This document shows positions 63,900-64,000 of a stretch of 64,000 bases of DNA, one piece after another. The stretch comes from a bacterium. Its GTDB lineage: Bacteria; UBA4055. A program made the translations under genes and the position numbers. Position 1 is the stretch's first letter, and every line of letters starts with the position of its first letter. The DNA lies in NCBI GenBank assembly GCA_029559475.1, contig JAKQBN010000021.1:10345-74344 (forward strand), given 5' to 3'. The notes beneath the pieces were generated by a model. It was given only the letters and a program-made list of their open reading frames with translations. It had not been told where the DNA came from and searched no databases.

Positions 63900-64000
63900 T
63901 CATTTTACATAGCCGCTTAACTTATCAGGAAACATAATGTTCAACTGAGCGAAAATCAAGCCCCAGTTTTTTATAGCCATCGACCACTTTCTCATCAACC
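63900..64000 (-). mobile_element. IS256-family transposase, C-terminal end (partial)
   Basis: Reading the minus strand, the last 32 codons give 'RKWSMAIKNWGLIFAQLNI' followed by a short tail and TGA at 63902-63900. The 'KKW-MPI-NWG' pattern is the C-terminal hallmark of IS256-type (mutator) transposases. The rest lies beyond the window. No terminal inverted repeat could be located at this end. Confidence 0.7.

Noticed and set aside
1-64000. tRNA, rRNA and CRISPR arrays
   Set aside because: No cloverleaf-like segment, rRNA signature or regularly spaced repeat was found by eye.

Overview
The window looks like part of the chromosome of an anaerobic, amino-acid-fermenting, Gram-negative bacterium of the Fibrobacterota-Chlorobiota-Bacteroidota (FCB) superphylum, perhaps a candidate phylum such as Cloacimonadota or Delongbacteria. 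This placement is an inference from gene content. LpxK and a small outer-membrane barrel indicate an outer membrane. Four consecutive large exported proteins end in the 'YQNYPNPFNP...GIYFYKLS...K' C-terminal sorting domain of type IX secretion. A complete lysine-fermentation operon and a Na+-translocating decarboxylase indicate an anaerobic fermenter. Several promoters fit TTGACA/TTGnnn-N16-17-TATATT, an ordinary sigma-70 layout rather than the Bacteroidota -33/-7 type.

Layout: 0-3.6 kb (minus) metK, a small outer-membrane protein and a folE/SDR/folB pterin module. 3.7-8.1 kb (plus) hprK, an EIIA-Man-like protein, a DUF3108 protein, lpxK and a two-cluster Fe-S protein. 8.1-11.9 kb (minus) four subunits of a biotin-dependent Na+-pumping decarboxylase. 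12.1-19.8 kb (plus) a BatA/vWA membrane protein overlapping a FecCD/BtuCD-type ABC pair, a repeat lipoprotein, a tiny zinc ribbon, lepA and lepB. 19.8-25.0 kb a DUF4384 protein, two DUF4143 ATPases and a caspase/FGE-fold fusion. 25.0-36.9 kb (minus) an 11-gene lysine operon. 37.1-49.0 kb a PAS protein and the type IX cargo genes. 49-55 kb (minus) GNAT, MFS, M42 peptidase, a ZIP permease carrying a cyclic-nucleotide domain, a YCII protein and a YbjQ/zinc-ribbon protein. 55.1-56.7 kb (plus) pyrBI behind an apparent leader-peptide attenuator. 56.8-64 kb (minus) a reductase/flavoprotein pair, Fic, a YafK-type L,D-transpeptidase, two MazF-type toxin-antitoxin modules with an acetyltransferase, and the end of an IS256-family transposase.

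The lysine operon contains kamA, kamB, kamC, kamD, kamE, kdd, kce, a CoA-transferase pair and a thiolase. In place of kal (3-aminobutyryl-CoA ammonia-lyase) it has a class-III aminotransferase. This fits the variant in which 3-aminobutyryl-CoA is transaminated to acetoacetyl-CoA and both halves of lysine end as acetyl-CoA without butyrate. The other main observations are the pyrBI attenuator, a CRP-like site between the lysine operon and the PAS gene, the ZIP/cNMP fusion lacking the usual histidine ligands, a pterin-module reductase with Arg in place of the catalytic Lys, and the vWA-ABC operon without a binding protein.

I saw no rRNA, tRNA or CRISPR array. The only gene-free stretch over 300 bases is 55031-55332, which holds two divergent promoters and the pyrB leader.
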